Shown here: positions 15,735 through 22,527 of the stretch, one piece after another | Numbering within the stretch: position 1 is the first letter of the stretch | Layout of the letters: every line of letters begins with the position of its first letter | Assembly (NCBI GenBank): GCA_947584775.1 | Contig: CANPWT010000007.1 | Location: 1 to 24,440 of the forward strand | Source: an uncultured Clostridia bacterium | GTDB taxonomy: Bacteria > Bacillota > Clostridia > Christensenellales > UBA1242 | Direction of reading: 5' to 3' | Length of the DNA: 24,440 nt | Position numbers and translations under genes: made by a program | Notes under the pieces: model-generated | The model's input: the letters and a program-made list of their open reading frames with translations, nothing else | Database searches by the model: none | What the model was told of the DNA's origin: nothing

Positions 15735-16919
15735 CTATAAATTGTACTCGCTAGATATGATTTTTATTGCTTGTGGTGTGTCTTTGCCTAAAATTGTAAA
15801 AGAAATGCTAATTTCACTTACAATCAAATTGCTAGGGTAAATGGAGTTTGCAGCAAGTAACTCTAAAATACATTTTAAAATATCAGTGTGAGTTGCAATC
15901 CCCATGCCAACAATGGTAAGTTTTACAACTGGGTCGGAAATTACAATGCTAGAAATGTTATAATTTGTAATTCTACGCTTAAATTCGCCAACTTTGTCGC
16001 TAGGTATGGCAAATGACAAATTTAACTCATCATAAAGCGAATTTATGTTTAGCATTTCAAAATTTAGGTTAGTTTTGCTTATTGCTTCAATAATGCTATT
16101 TGCTTCGTTTTTAGAGGCAGTTACATTGATGTAGTTATAATTTTCTTTTATACTTATGCTTTTAATAAACATATCTTCAAAATTTCCGCTTTCAACCTTT
16201 GTTCCTGCCTGTTTATCTAAATTTAGCGTTTTGCCTAAATATAAATCAACGTTATACTTACTTGCAAGTTCAACGCTTCTTGGCTCTAAAACTTTTGCGC
16301 CATTTACCGCCATTTCCATCATTTCTTCATACGAAATTTTGTGCAGCGCTTTTGCGTTGGGGTAAAGTTTAGGGTCTACCGTTTTAACCGCGTCAACATC
16401 GGTGTAAATTTCGCACGGACAGTTAAGCATTGCGGCTAGGGCAACAGCGGTTGTGTCCGAGCCTCCTCTGCCAAGCGTGGTAATTTCCTCGCCCTCGCTT
16501 ACACCCTGAAAACCGGCAACAAGCACAATATTATCTTCATTTAAGTATTTGTTTATTTTATTAATGTCTATTTTTTTAATAAAGGCTAACGAGTGATTGT
16601 TGTTTGTTTTAATGCCCGCTTGCATCCCGGTTAATGCCACACTTTTAACGCCAATTTCATTTAATGCAATGCTCATTAGCGAAACAGTTTGCATCTCGCC
16701 GGTGGAAAGTAAAAAATCTAAATCTCGTTTGTTTGGGGTTGGTGAAAATTGGCCGGCAAGTTCAATTAAATTGTTTGTAGTTTTGCCCATAGCACTTAAA
16801 ACAACAACAATATTTTTATGCTCTTTTTTCAAGTCTTTTAAGTAGTTTGCAATAGATTTTATTTTTTCTGGGGTGGCCACACTAGAACCACCATATTTTT
16901 GCACAATAGTATTATTCAT
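15735..16919 (-). CDS. lysC: Aspartate kinase
   Basis: Phosphorylates aspartate as the first step to lysine, diaminopimelate and dipicolinate. The kinase domain has KYGGSSVAT (8-16), STGE (72-75), GRGGSDTTA (150-158) and a YTDVDAVKTVDP segment. Residues about 265-394 hold two ACT domains that normally bind the feedback effector (IVGMGIATHTDI lies in the second). Its 394 residues fit the DapG/LysC type. AGAGGG precedes the ATG. No lysine riboswitch is present: only 19 bases separate it from the upstream ATPase gene, so it is co-transcribed with that gene. Which amino acid inhibits it cannot be read from sequence. Confidence 0.96.
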   Translation of the reverse strand: MNNTIVQKYGGSSVATPEKIKSIANYLKDLKKEHKNIVVVLSAMGKTTNNLIELAGQFSPTPNKRDLDFLLSTGEMQTVSLMSIALNEIGVKSVALTGMQAGIKTNNNHSLAFIKKIDINKINKYLNEDNIVLVAGFQGVSEGEEITTLGRGGSDTTAVALAAMLNCPCEIYTDVDAVKTVDPKLYPNAKALHKISYEEMMEMAVNGAKVLEPRSVELASKYNVDLYLGKTLNLDKQAGTKVESGNFEDMFIKSISIKENYNYINVTASKNEANSIIEAISKTNLNFEMLNINSLYDELNLSFAIPSDKVGEFKRRITNYNISSIVISDPVVKLTIVGMGIATHTDILKCILELLAANSIYPSNLIVSEISISFTILGKDTPQAIKIISSEYNL

Positions 16920-16938
16920 AAGCCCTCTCTTTTGTAAT

Positions 16939-17952
16939 TTATTTGGTTTTTATGTCCAATGCCTCATTTGATTCAATTTGTTTAATTAATTTTGTTGTCC
17001 TTTTGCTAATTCCTTCAAAATCCATGCTGGAAATATAAAATTTTTCAACCTCCTTATGATATTTCCTTGCATTTGATAATGAAATTGATGCTTTTTTAAT
17101 TAGTGCAGCCGCAGTTTTATAGTTAAATGCAATAGTTTTATCGTCTTCACTAACAGTGTTGCTTGCTAAAATTTGATAATTTAAATCTACAATGTAAATG
17201 CCGTTAATTTTGTTTGTTATTGTGTCAAAATAACTTATTGTTTTGTAGTTTTTATCTTTTAAAATAGATAAAATATCTTTTAAAAGTTGCTCGTTTGTAA
17301 ATTGGTCGTATGTTAAAGTTTCTGTTTTAACCTTGTTTATATTTAACGTGGTTTCAATTTTGTTGTTGCCAACATATTCAACATATAATTTTCTGTTGTA
17401 GCCAACGCCTTTTTGCATGGTAAAATTAAATTTAGATAATGTTTGCTTTAACAATTTTGCGTATTTAGATAAATCAAATTGGCTTTTATATATTTCGTTG
17501 TTTAAATCAATTAATTTTTGCGCGGTGGCAAGGTAGGTGTAAACCAACTTGTATTCTTTTTGCTTTAATGCAAGCAATTTTTTAATTTCACTGCTATGTT
17601 TTTTAACATCGCTGCCAATAAATTCGCCCAAATCTACAATTTTTTCAGTTACATTTGGGATTATTGGGTCTTTGCTGTGTGGGGCAGTTCCGTCAATAAC
17701 GCTTGTGTTTTTGCCAACAATTCGCACACCATCTAGGCTAGAAAAATCTGAAGAACAATGAAAATATTCAACCTCCTCTTTTTTATCTTCAAAATATTTG
17801 CCTATGGTTTTTAGCAAAGTGCTTTTTCCGGTGCCAGGGCCACCTTTTAAAATGTATGTAAATCCAGGTTTGTTAGGCTCTAAAATAGAGTCAAAATTAT
17901 CTGCAAATCCGCACCCTGTGTTTGCGGACGCTAAAAAATGTAAATTATTCAT
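16939..17952 (-). CDS. PRK06851-type P-loop ATPase
   Basis: Uncharacterised ATPase family found mainly in spore-forming Firmicutes. The start (HFLASANTGCGF) and the ILKGGPGTGKSTLLKTIG Walker A (GGPGTGKS at 37-44) are typical, as are VEYFHCSSDFSSLDGV, DGTAPHSKDP and IVDLGEFIG. The second half (150-337) is divergent and lacks a second P-loop that, to my recollection, longer family members carry. At 337 residues it is somewhat short. No Shine-Dalgarno precedes the ATG; a sigma-K-like site ends five bases before it. It heads an operon with lysC and asd and is divergent from the dipicolinate genes, which suggests a sporulation-linked job. The biochemical role is unknown. Confidence 0.8.
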   Translation of the reverse strand: MNNLHFLASANTGCGFADNFDSILEPNKPGFTYILKGGPGTGKSTLLKTIGKYFEDKKEEVEYFHCSSDFSSLDGVRIVGKNTSVIDGTAPHSKDPIIPNVTEKIVDLGEFIGSDVKKHSSEIKKLLALKQKEYKLVYTYLATAQKLIDLNNEIYKSQFDLSKYAKLLKQTLSKFNFTMQKGVGYNRKLYVEYVGNNKIETTLNINKVKTETLTYDQFTNEQLLKDILSILKDKNYKTISYFDTITNKINGIYIVDLNYQILASNTVSEDDKTIAFNYKTAAALIKKASISLSNARKYHKEVEKFYISSMDFEGISKRTTKLIKQIESNEALDIKTK

Positions 17953-17957
17953 ATTGC

Positions 17958-17985
17958 AATATATGAGTTTTGATTTTTTTGTGTG
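17958..17985 (-). promoter_or_regulatory. Possible sigma-K-type promoter of the ATPase-lysC-asd operon
   Basis: On the minus strand CACA (17985-17982), 16 bases, then CATATATT (17965-17958). This matches the Bacillus sigma-K pattern mACm-N16-CATAnnnTA except for the last base. There is no TTGACA-like box at the right distance from TATATT. The assignment is inferred from pattern and neighbours only. Confidence 0.35.
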
Positions 17986-17991
17986 CTGTTT

Positions 17992-18020
17992 AGCAAAAAA
18001 TGTTAGTCAATCATAAACTT
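17992..18020 (+). promoter_or_regulatory. Possible sigma-K-type promoter of dpaA-dpaB-dapA
   Basis: AGCA (17992-17995), 16 bases, then CATAAACTT (18012-18020), a near match to mACm-N16-CATAnnnTA, placed just before the AGGGAGG ribosome site. B. subtilis spoVFA is transcribed by sigma-K, which is the reason to consider it; the -35 part is weak and no sigma-A promoter is visible. Confidence 0.33.
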
Positions 18021-18039
18021 AAATTAGGGAGGCGTAAAA

Positions 18040-18801
18040 TTGACTTATTTTATAGATAATTCTGATTTAAGAAACCTAATAGTGGCAAAAAAATTAGAGC
18101 AAAAAAATAATAAAGTTTTAATGTTAGAGGACGTAAAAAATGTGTCGGCAGGGGACACCGTTATTTTTGCACCCAACAAAAAATTTAGCGCAGAATATTT
18201 ATATAGTTTGCCAAATTCAATCACGTTAATTTGTGGGGCTCTGCCAAGCGAACAAATAGAAATTTTGCAACATAAAAACATAACATACACAAATTTAATG
18301 AAGGACGAAATTTTCACCATAAAAAACGCAAATTTAACCGCCGAGGGTGTATTAAGTGTGATTTTAGAAAATAGCCCGCGCAGTTTATACAAAAATAATG
18401 TACTAATTTTGGGCGGTGGGCGAATAGCGCTTGCACTTGCAGTAATTTTTAATAAATTGGGCGTAAATTTTGCAATAACAAGTTACAATAAAGAAAAATT
18501 TCCAAGATACTACCTCTACACAAACACTTGCTATTATAAAGATAGTTTTTTAAATCATTTGGCCGAATATGATGTTGTTGTAAACACCATCCCAAACAAA
18601 TTTATTAATGACGAAAATTTAACACTTTTTAAACCTGATTGTTTATTTATTGAAACAGCAAGTGTGGAAAGTTTAAATAAAGACAAAGTTACAACATTTA
18701 AATACTTAAAAGCACCTGCCTTGCCAAGCAAATATAGTTTAGAAACGGCGGGTGAATATATGTACGAATCAATTTTAGGAGAAAATAATTATGAAAACTA
18801 A
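18040..18801 (+). CDS. dpaA: Dipicolinate synthase subunit A (SpoVFA)
   Basis: With DpaB it oxidises the dihydrodipicolinate-level intermediate to dipicolinic acid in the mother cell, for the spore core. The start is TTG 18040, seven bases after AGGGAGG (18026-18032). The second half is a Rossmann domain with NVLILGGGRIALALA (120-134); the third glycine of GxGxxG is alanine here. A VVVNTIPNKF segment follows, and near the C-terminus comes KAPALPSKYSLETAG, the family's proline/alanine-rich end motif. Its 253 residues are about 40 fewer than B. subtilis SpoVFA (about 297), the loss being mainly N-terminal. It overlaps dpaB by 11 bp. The order dpaA-dpaB-dapA confirms the call. Confidence 0.9.
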   Translation: MTYFIDNSDLRNLIVAKKLEQKNNKVLMLEDVKNVSAGDTVIFAPNKKFSAEYLYSLPNSITLICGALPSEQIEILQHKNITYTNLMKDEIFTIKNANLTAEGVLSVILENSPRSLYKNNVLILGGGRIALALAVIFNKLGVNFAITSYNKEKFPRYYLYTNTCYYKDSFLNHLAEYDVVVNTIPNKFINDENLTLFKPDCLFIETASVESLNKDKVTTFKYLKAPALPSKYSLETAGEYMYESILGENNYEN

Positions 18802-19360
18802 CATAGGTTTTGCCATAACCGGTTCTTTTTGCACCCATCCCACAATTTTGGAAGTGCTTAAAGGCCTGGATGGCGAAAAATATAACATTATTCCAATTGT
18901 TACTCCGGTAACAATTTCTACCGACACTCGTTTTGGCACAAGCAAGGATTTTATATCAAGCCTAGAAAAAATAACGGGCAATAAGGTAATTAGCAGCATT
19001 GTGGAAGCGGAAGTTCTTGGCCCAAATAATATGATAGATGCCTTAGTTATAGCGCCATGCACAGGCAACACCATTGCAAAACTTGCGCTTGCCTTAACAG
19101 ACGATGCTGTTACCATGACGGCAAAAGCATTGTCCCGCAATTTTAAACCGGTTATTGTTGGCATTTCCACAAATGACGGTTTAGGTTTAAATTTAAAAAA
19201 CATTGCAACACTTTTGCAAACCAAAAATTACTTCTTTGTTCCTTTTGGGCAGGATGATTACATTAAAAAACCTAAATCACTTGTTGCAGATTGGTCCAAA
19301 CTAGAAGCGACAATCGATAGCGCGTTAAAAAATACACAAATTCAACCAATTTTAAAATAG
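18791..19360 (+). CDS. dpaB: Dipicolinate synthase subunit B (SpoVFB)
   Basis: Flavoprotein-like partner of DpaA. It begins with IGFAITGSFCTHP (5-17), a nucleotide-binding start typical of this flavin-decarboxylase-like fold. It has IVTPVTISTDTRFG, then ALVIAPCTGNTIAKLALALTD (two short motifs: IAPCTGNTIAK, LALALTDD) and PVIVGISTNDGLGLN. Its 189 residues are normal for SpoVFB (about 200). AGGAG at 18777-18781, inside the end of dpaA, lies nine bases before the ATG, so the two subunits are translationally coupled. dapA follows after eight bases. Presence of both subunits is good evidence for endospore formation or recent descent from a spore former. Confidence 0.95.
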   Translation: MKTNIGFAITGSFCTHPTILEVLKGLDGEKYNIIPIVTPVTISTDTRFGTSKDFISSLEKITGNKVISSIVEAEVLGPNNMIDALVIAPCTGNTIAKLALALTDDAVTMTAKALSRNFKPVIVGISTNDGLGLNLKNIATLLQTKNYFFVPFGQDDYIKKPKSLVADWSKLEATIDSALKNTQIQPILK

Positions 19361-19368
19361 GAGGGTAT

Positions 19369-20268
19369 ATGTTTAAAGGATTATGCACTGCCATTGTTAC
19401 ACCGTTTAAAAATAATGGCAAATCGGTGGATTATGACGCTTTCAAACGTCTTGTAGATTTTCAAATAGAAAATGGGGCAAAGGCGATAGTGTTTTTTGGC
19501 ACTACCGGCGAGGCCGCAACATTAACTAAAAAGGAAAAAATAGAAATTGCAAAATTTGCAGTTTCGTATGTAAATAAAAGAATAAAAGTAATTGTTGGCT
19601 CAGGCTCTAACAACACGGCAGAAGCAGTTAAAAATGCAAAATTATACACCAAACTTGGCGTGGACGGACTGCTGGTTGTTACCCCTTATTACAACAAATG
19701 TACCCAAAGCGGACTTATTGAACATTACACAAAAATTGCGCGCAGCACCAATTTGCCTATTATAATGTATAATGTTCCGGGCAGAACAGGGGTTAACATC
19801 GCACCCGAAACCACAATTAAACTTAGCAAAATTAAAAACATCGTGGCTATAAAAGAGGCAAGCGGAAATTTAACCCAAGTTCAACAAATTTTATCGCACG
19901 TAGATGACGATTTTAGCATTTTTAGTGGTGATGACGGATTATTGCTTCCAATGCTTTCAGTTGGGGCAAAGGGAGTTATTAGTGTGGCATCAAATATTAT
20001 GCCAAAAGAGGTTAGCGATATTTGTAATTTTTATTTCAATAAAAACACAACCAAAGCAAAAGAATTACAACTAAAATTGCACGAACTTTTCCAAAATTTA
20101 TTTATAGAAGTTAACCCAATTCCTGTAAAAAATGCAATGGAAATGCTTGGCATGATTGACGCAACAACAAGGTTGCCTCTAACTAGCCAAATGAAGGAAG
20201 AAAATTATAAAAAATTAAAAAATACATTAATTTCGCTAAAATTAGCGTTAAAAAAGCCTAAAATTTAG
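19369..20268 (+). CDS. dapA: 4-hydroxy-tetrahydrodipicolinate synthase
   Basis: Condenses pyruvate with aspartate semialdehyde, the first committed step to diaminopimelate, lysine and dipicolinate. TIM-barrel aldolase with GTTGEAATLT (44-53), IMYNVPGRTG with Tyr134, and AIKEASGN with the Schiff-base Lys162; FSGDDGLLLP and GVISVASN follow. Its 299 residues are standard. AGGAGG at 19359-19364 overlaps the dpaB stop and is four bases from the ATG. The terminator hairpin includes the stop codon. Co-transcription with dpaA/dpaB couples substrate supply to dipicolinate production, as in B. subtilis. Confidence 0.97.
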   Translation: MFKGLCTAIVTPFKNNGKSVDYDAFKRLVDFQIENGAKAIVFFGTTGEAATLTKKEKIEIAKFAVSYVNKRIKVIVGSGSNNTAEAVKNAKLYTKLGVDGLLVVTPYYNKCTQSGLIEHYTKIARSTNLPIIMYNVPGRTGVNIAPETTIKLSKIKNIVAIKEASGNLTQVQQILSHVDDDFSIFSGDDGLLLPMLSVGAKGVISVASNIMPKEVSDICNFYFNKNTTKAKELQLKLHELFQNLFIEVNPIPVKNAMEMLGMIDATTRLPLTSQMKEENYKKLKNTLISLKLALKKPKI

Positions 20269-20276
20269 GCTTTTTT
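20251..20276 (+). terminator. intrinsic terminator overlapping the dapA stop
   Basis: Stem AAAAAGCCTAA (20251-20261) with its complement TTAGGCTTTTT (20265-20275), three-base loop, T run to 20276. The core GCCTAA/TTAGGC includes the dapA TAG at 20266-20268. Confidence 0.85.
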
Positions 20277-20280
20277 AAAA

Positions 20281-20570
20281 ATTTTTTTAAAATTTTTACT
20301 CATTACTCAAATTAATAAATCGAAAAAATTAAACTAATAAATAATAATATTAACAGCATTAAATAAAACAATAAAATTATAATGTAAAAAAAATTAATAA
20401 AAATTTAAAAATTAAAAATAAATATACAGAATAACAATAAAAATTTAAAAATTAATTAAAATTTAATTATCAAACTTAAAATCTAATTAAAAATTAATCA
20501 TAAAATATAAAAATTAATATAAACTTAATTATTAAACTCGAAAATTAAATAAATTAATTAATATTAAAAA
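20281..20570 (+). repeat. Extremely AT-rich block with degenerate direct repeats
   Basis: By my count only 23 of 290 bases are G or C, with A much commoner than T on this strand. All frames are full of TAA stops, so it is not coding. An identical 20-base A/T repeat occurs at 20396-20415 and 20436-20455. A looser repeat of about 28 bases (TTAATTAT-AAACT core) occurs at 20463-20490 and 20525-20552. No function can be assigned. Confidence 0.6.
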
Positions 20571-20571
20571 C

Positions 20572-20603
20572 AAAAAACCCTTGCAAACGCAAGGGTAGTT
20601 TTT
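20572..20603 (-). terminator. Strong hairpin terminator, best in minus direction
   Basis: Perfect eight-bp stem ACCCTTGC/GCAAGGGT (20577-20584 with 20589-20596) with a four-base loop. Read on the minus strand the stem is followed directly by six T; on the plus strand the T run comes after a short TAG-like gap, so it may work both ways. On the minus strand it follows the decayed gene at 20670-20968 and tRNA-Thr. Confidence 0.8.
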
Positions 20604-20669
20604 TAGTTAAGATTAAATAAATTCAATTGTTTTAAAACCCTAAAAAAGTCGATATTTTAATTATTAGAA

Positions 20670-20968
20670 TTAAAGGTCTTTTTCAATTTCATAAACAATT
20701 TCATTTTCATTAAACTTTTTTTCGATAAATTGTCCAACTTTATTAAAGCCTAAATCAAAAAAACTTTTAATGCTCTATCTCTTGTTGGGGGAACAGTGTC
20801 AGTAAGGCATTCAACACCATTATTTTTTGCTGTTTGTATAAGTAAATTTAAGGCAGGGCGCATGTAACCTTGTCCATGGACTTAGAACCGAGGTGAAATT
20901 GTATTTTTAAATATTACGAATCGATTCGTATCAGCATAAATGGAAAACATGGTCGCCCAAATTAGCAT
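20670..20968 (-). pseudogene. Decayed GNAT-like acetyltransferase fragment
   Basis: Minus-strand translation gives a protein-like stretch: an open frame from ATG 20968 (MLIWATMFSIYADTN and on), then ISPRF, an in-frame TAA at 20884-20882, then VHGQGYMRPALNLLIQTAK, VECLTDTVPPTRDRALK. A one-base frameshift near the run of seven A at 20757-20763 follows. The other frame then continues FFDLGFNKVGQFIEKKF and NENEIVYEIEKDL to TAA at 20670-20672. The QGYMRPAL acetyl-CoA-loop-like segment and the FFDLGFNKVG ending resemble GNAT acetyltransferases. Two lesions and a missing N-terminus make it non-functional. It runs almost up to the 3' end of tRNA-Thr, and the hairpin at 20572-20603 could be its terminator. 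Family call is tentative. Confidence 0.6.
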
Positions 20969-20974
20969 AAATTG

Positions 20975-21050
20975 TGGAGCTACTGGGCGGACTCGAACCG
21001 CCGACCTGCTGATTACGAATCAGCTGCTCTACCAACTGAGCCACAGTAGC
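20975..21050 (-). tRNA. tRNA-Thr (anticodon CGT)
   Basis: Minus-strand cloverleaf of 76 bases: acceptor GCTACTG/CAGTAGC, D arm GCTC/GAGC with AGTTGGTA loop, anticodon stem GCTGA/TCAGC with loop TTCGTAA (anticodon CGT, reads ACG), variable AGGTC, T arm GGCGG/CCGCC with TTCGAGT, discriminator T, and CCA encoded in the DNA. Confidence 0.97.
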
Positions 21051-21058
21051 ATATACTT

Positions 21059-21086
21059 ATTTTAGCATAAAAGGGCAATTTGTCAA
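21059..21086 (-). promoter_or_regulatory. Promoter of tRNA-Thr
   Basis: On the minus strand TTGACA (21086-21081), a 16-base spacer, TAAAAT (21064-21059) preceded by TGC (extended -10). The -10 box ends nine bases before the tRNA 5' end, so the primary leader would be only a couple of bases. Confidence 0.8.
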
Positions 21087-21156
21087 ATTTTTTTTGTAAA
21101 TTAGTATAGATTTATTTTTTAAATGGGTAATAAATTGCAAAATTAGTTTTCTTTGC

Positions 21157-21185
21157 TTGCTTTAAAATTTAATTTTTGGTATTAT
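21157..21185 (+). promoter_or_regulatory. Extended -10 promoter immediately before the PLD-like gene
   Basis: TTGCTT at 21157-21162, 17-base spacer, TATTAT at 21180-21185 preceded by TG at 21177-21178. Seven bases separate it from the ATG at 21193, giving a predicted leader of about one base. The layout is the same as at 11868-11905. Confidence 0.6.
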
Positions 21186-21192
21186 ATAACAA

Positions 21193-22518
21193 ATGGTAGC
21201 AAAAATAATATTTGGCATAATTTTGTTTATTTTATACGTCATTATGATGAGCATAATGATTATTTTTGAACGCAACAAACCACGCAATATTATTTTTTGG
21301 AGCATAATATTTTTAATTTTTTCTGTTTTAGCGTATCCAATTTATGCGCTGATAAAACTATTTTATTATAAAAAACGCCAAAAATTGTTTAAAAAAGAAA
21401 AGGATGATGAGGTTTACGCCAAACTAATCAGTGCGCACCTAAACCCAATTTCAACAAAAACTTACGACCATCTTTTTACATTTAACAGCATGGCGTACAA
21501 CACCGTTTTAACCACTAATAACGACCTTGATTTATTAATCGATTTTAATGAGTTTATCGAAAATTTAACTAAGGACATGTTAACGGCAACAAACTATATT
21601 TATTTGGAATTTTCTAAAATCACCTTTAGAGGTTTTGATTTTATTAGGCAAACACTGTTCTCACTAGCAGAAAAAGGGGTTAAAATTAAATTTGTTTATG
21701 ATGTTTCCTTGCCAATTGGCCTTAAAAAAGAGTTGAAGGACAATAATATCAGCGTTTATAGGTTTAGCAAAAATAGGGTTGGATACAAAAATTTTAGAAA
21801 TGTAATTTCTATCGATGGGAGGATTGTGTATTTATGCAACCTTTGCATTAAGGCAAAACATTTAAATAAAGATGTTCAAACTGCATCAGTAAATTACAGG
21901 CTTAAAGGGGACATTGTTCAAGAAATTGATTTAAGGCTAAGGCAGGACACTATTTTTGCAAGCGGCAAACACATAGATTACAGCATCGCCAACAACAAAT
22001 TGAACAACAGGACGGCAATCCAATATTTATCTAACGAAATTAGCATGGACATTGAACTTGCGCTTATTAAAGCAATAAGCATGGCAAAAACCTCAATTCA
22101 GTTGATGTTAGATGAATTTATTCCAACCGAAAGCATCATGTCCTTATTAAAATTTGCAATAAATAGCAACATACAAGTTAAATTAATGGTGCCAATTAAA
22201 ACTTACATATACGACAAATATTATGCAAGTAGGGCGTATGCAAAAGAGGTCGCCTTGTACGGCGCAAGCGTGTATTTATTTGACGGCTACATAAACAGCA
22301 ACCAAATTGTGATTGATTCTAAATACGCAATTTGTGGCTCGTATGACCTAGATAAGGAGCAAATTAACACAAGTTTGCAAAATATGCTTATTGTTGAAGA
22401 CCAAAAAATTGTAAACGAACTAAATAAGTATTTTGATAATTGCGTAAACAATAGTTACAAAATTAACGATGCAAAATATATGCTGCTAAAAGAAAAGTTT
22501 TTCAAAAATTTTGTATAG
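21193..22518 (+). CDS. Cardiolipin-synthase-like protein with degenerate HKD motifs
   Basis: Architecture of bacterial cardiolipin synthase: two N-terminal membrane helices (about 4-24 and 32-58) in a PLDc_N-like region (ERNKPRNIIFW), then two phospholipase-D repeats (about 105-260 and 270-435). The family's catalytic HxKxxxxD is lost in both. In repeat 1 the site reads FRNVISID (201-208), with Phe for His and Asn for Lys. In repeat 2 it reads NSNQIVID (368-375), with Asn for both. The aspartates Asp208 and Asp375 and surrounding folds (SIDGR, GSYDLD) remain. The 441-residue frame is intact, so it looks like a maintained pseudoenzyme and not a decaying gene. No Shine-Dalgarno precedes the ATG. 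It shares an operon with the TIM-barrel gene 9 bases downstream. Confidence 0.85.
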   Translation: MVAKIIFGIILFILYVIMMSIMIIFERNKPRNIIFWSIIFLIFSVLAYPIYALIKLFYYKKRQKLFKKEKDDEVYAKLISAHLNPISTKTYDHLFTFNSMAYNTVLTTNNDLDLLIDFNEFIENLTKDMLTATNYIYLEFSKITFRGFDFIRQTLFSLAEKGVKIKFVYDVSLPIGLKKELKDNNISVYRFSKNRVGYKNFRNVISIDGRIVYLCNLCIKAKHLNKDVQTASVNYRLKGDIVQEIDLRLRQDTIFASGKHIDYSIANNKLNNRTAIQYLSNEISMDIELALIKAISMAKTSIQLMLDEFIPTESIMSLLKFAINSNIQVKLMVPIKTYIYDKYYASRAYAKEVALYGASVYLFDGYINSNQIVIDSKYAICGSYDLDKEQINTSLQNMLIVEDQKIVNELNKYFDNCVNNSYKINDAKYMLLKEKFFKNFV

Positions 22519-22527
22519 GAGAGAAAT

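Noticed and set aside
15700..16960. Lysine riboswitch or T-box expected before lysC
   Set aside because: Only 19 bases separate lysC from the upstream gene and the 87-bp divergent gap is too short and shows no such fold.
20396..20455. Two identical 20-base repeats 40 bases apart, CRISPR-like spacing
   Set aside because: Only two copies, purely A/T, no cas genes and no spacer-like sequence between them.
20915..20930. Perfect 16-bp palindrome TACGAATCGATTCGTA that looks like an operator or att site
   Set aside because: It lies inside the readable frame of the decayed acetyltransferase (ADTNRFV) and no gene depends on it, so it may be chance; kept only as part of the tRNA-Thr remnant observation.
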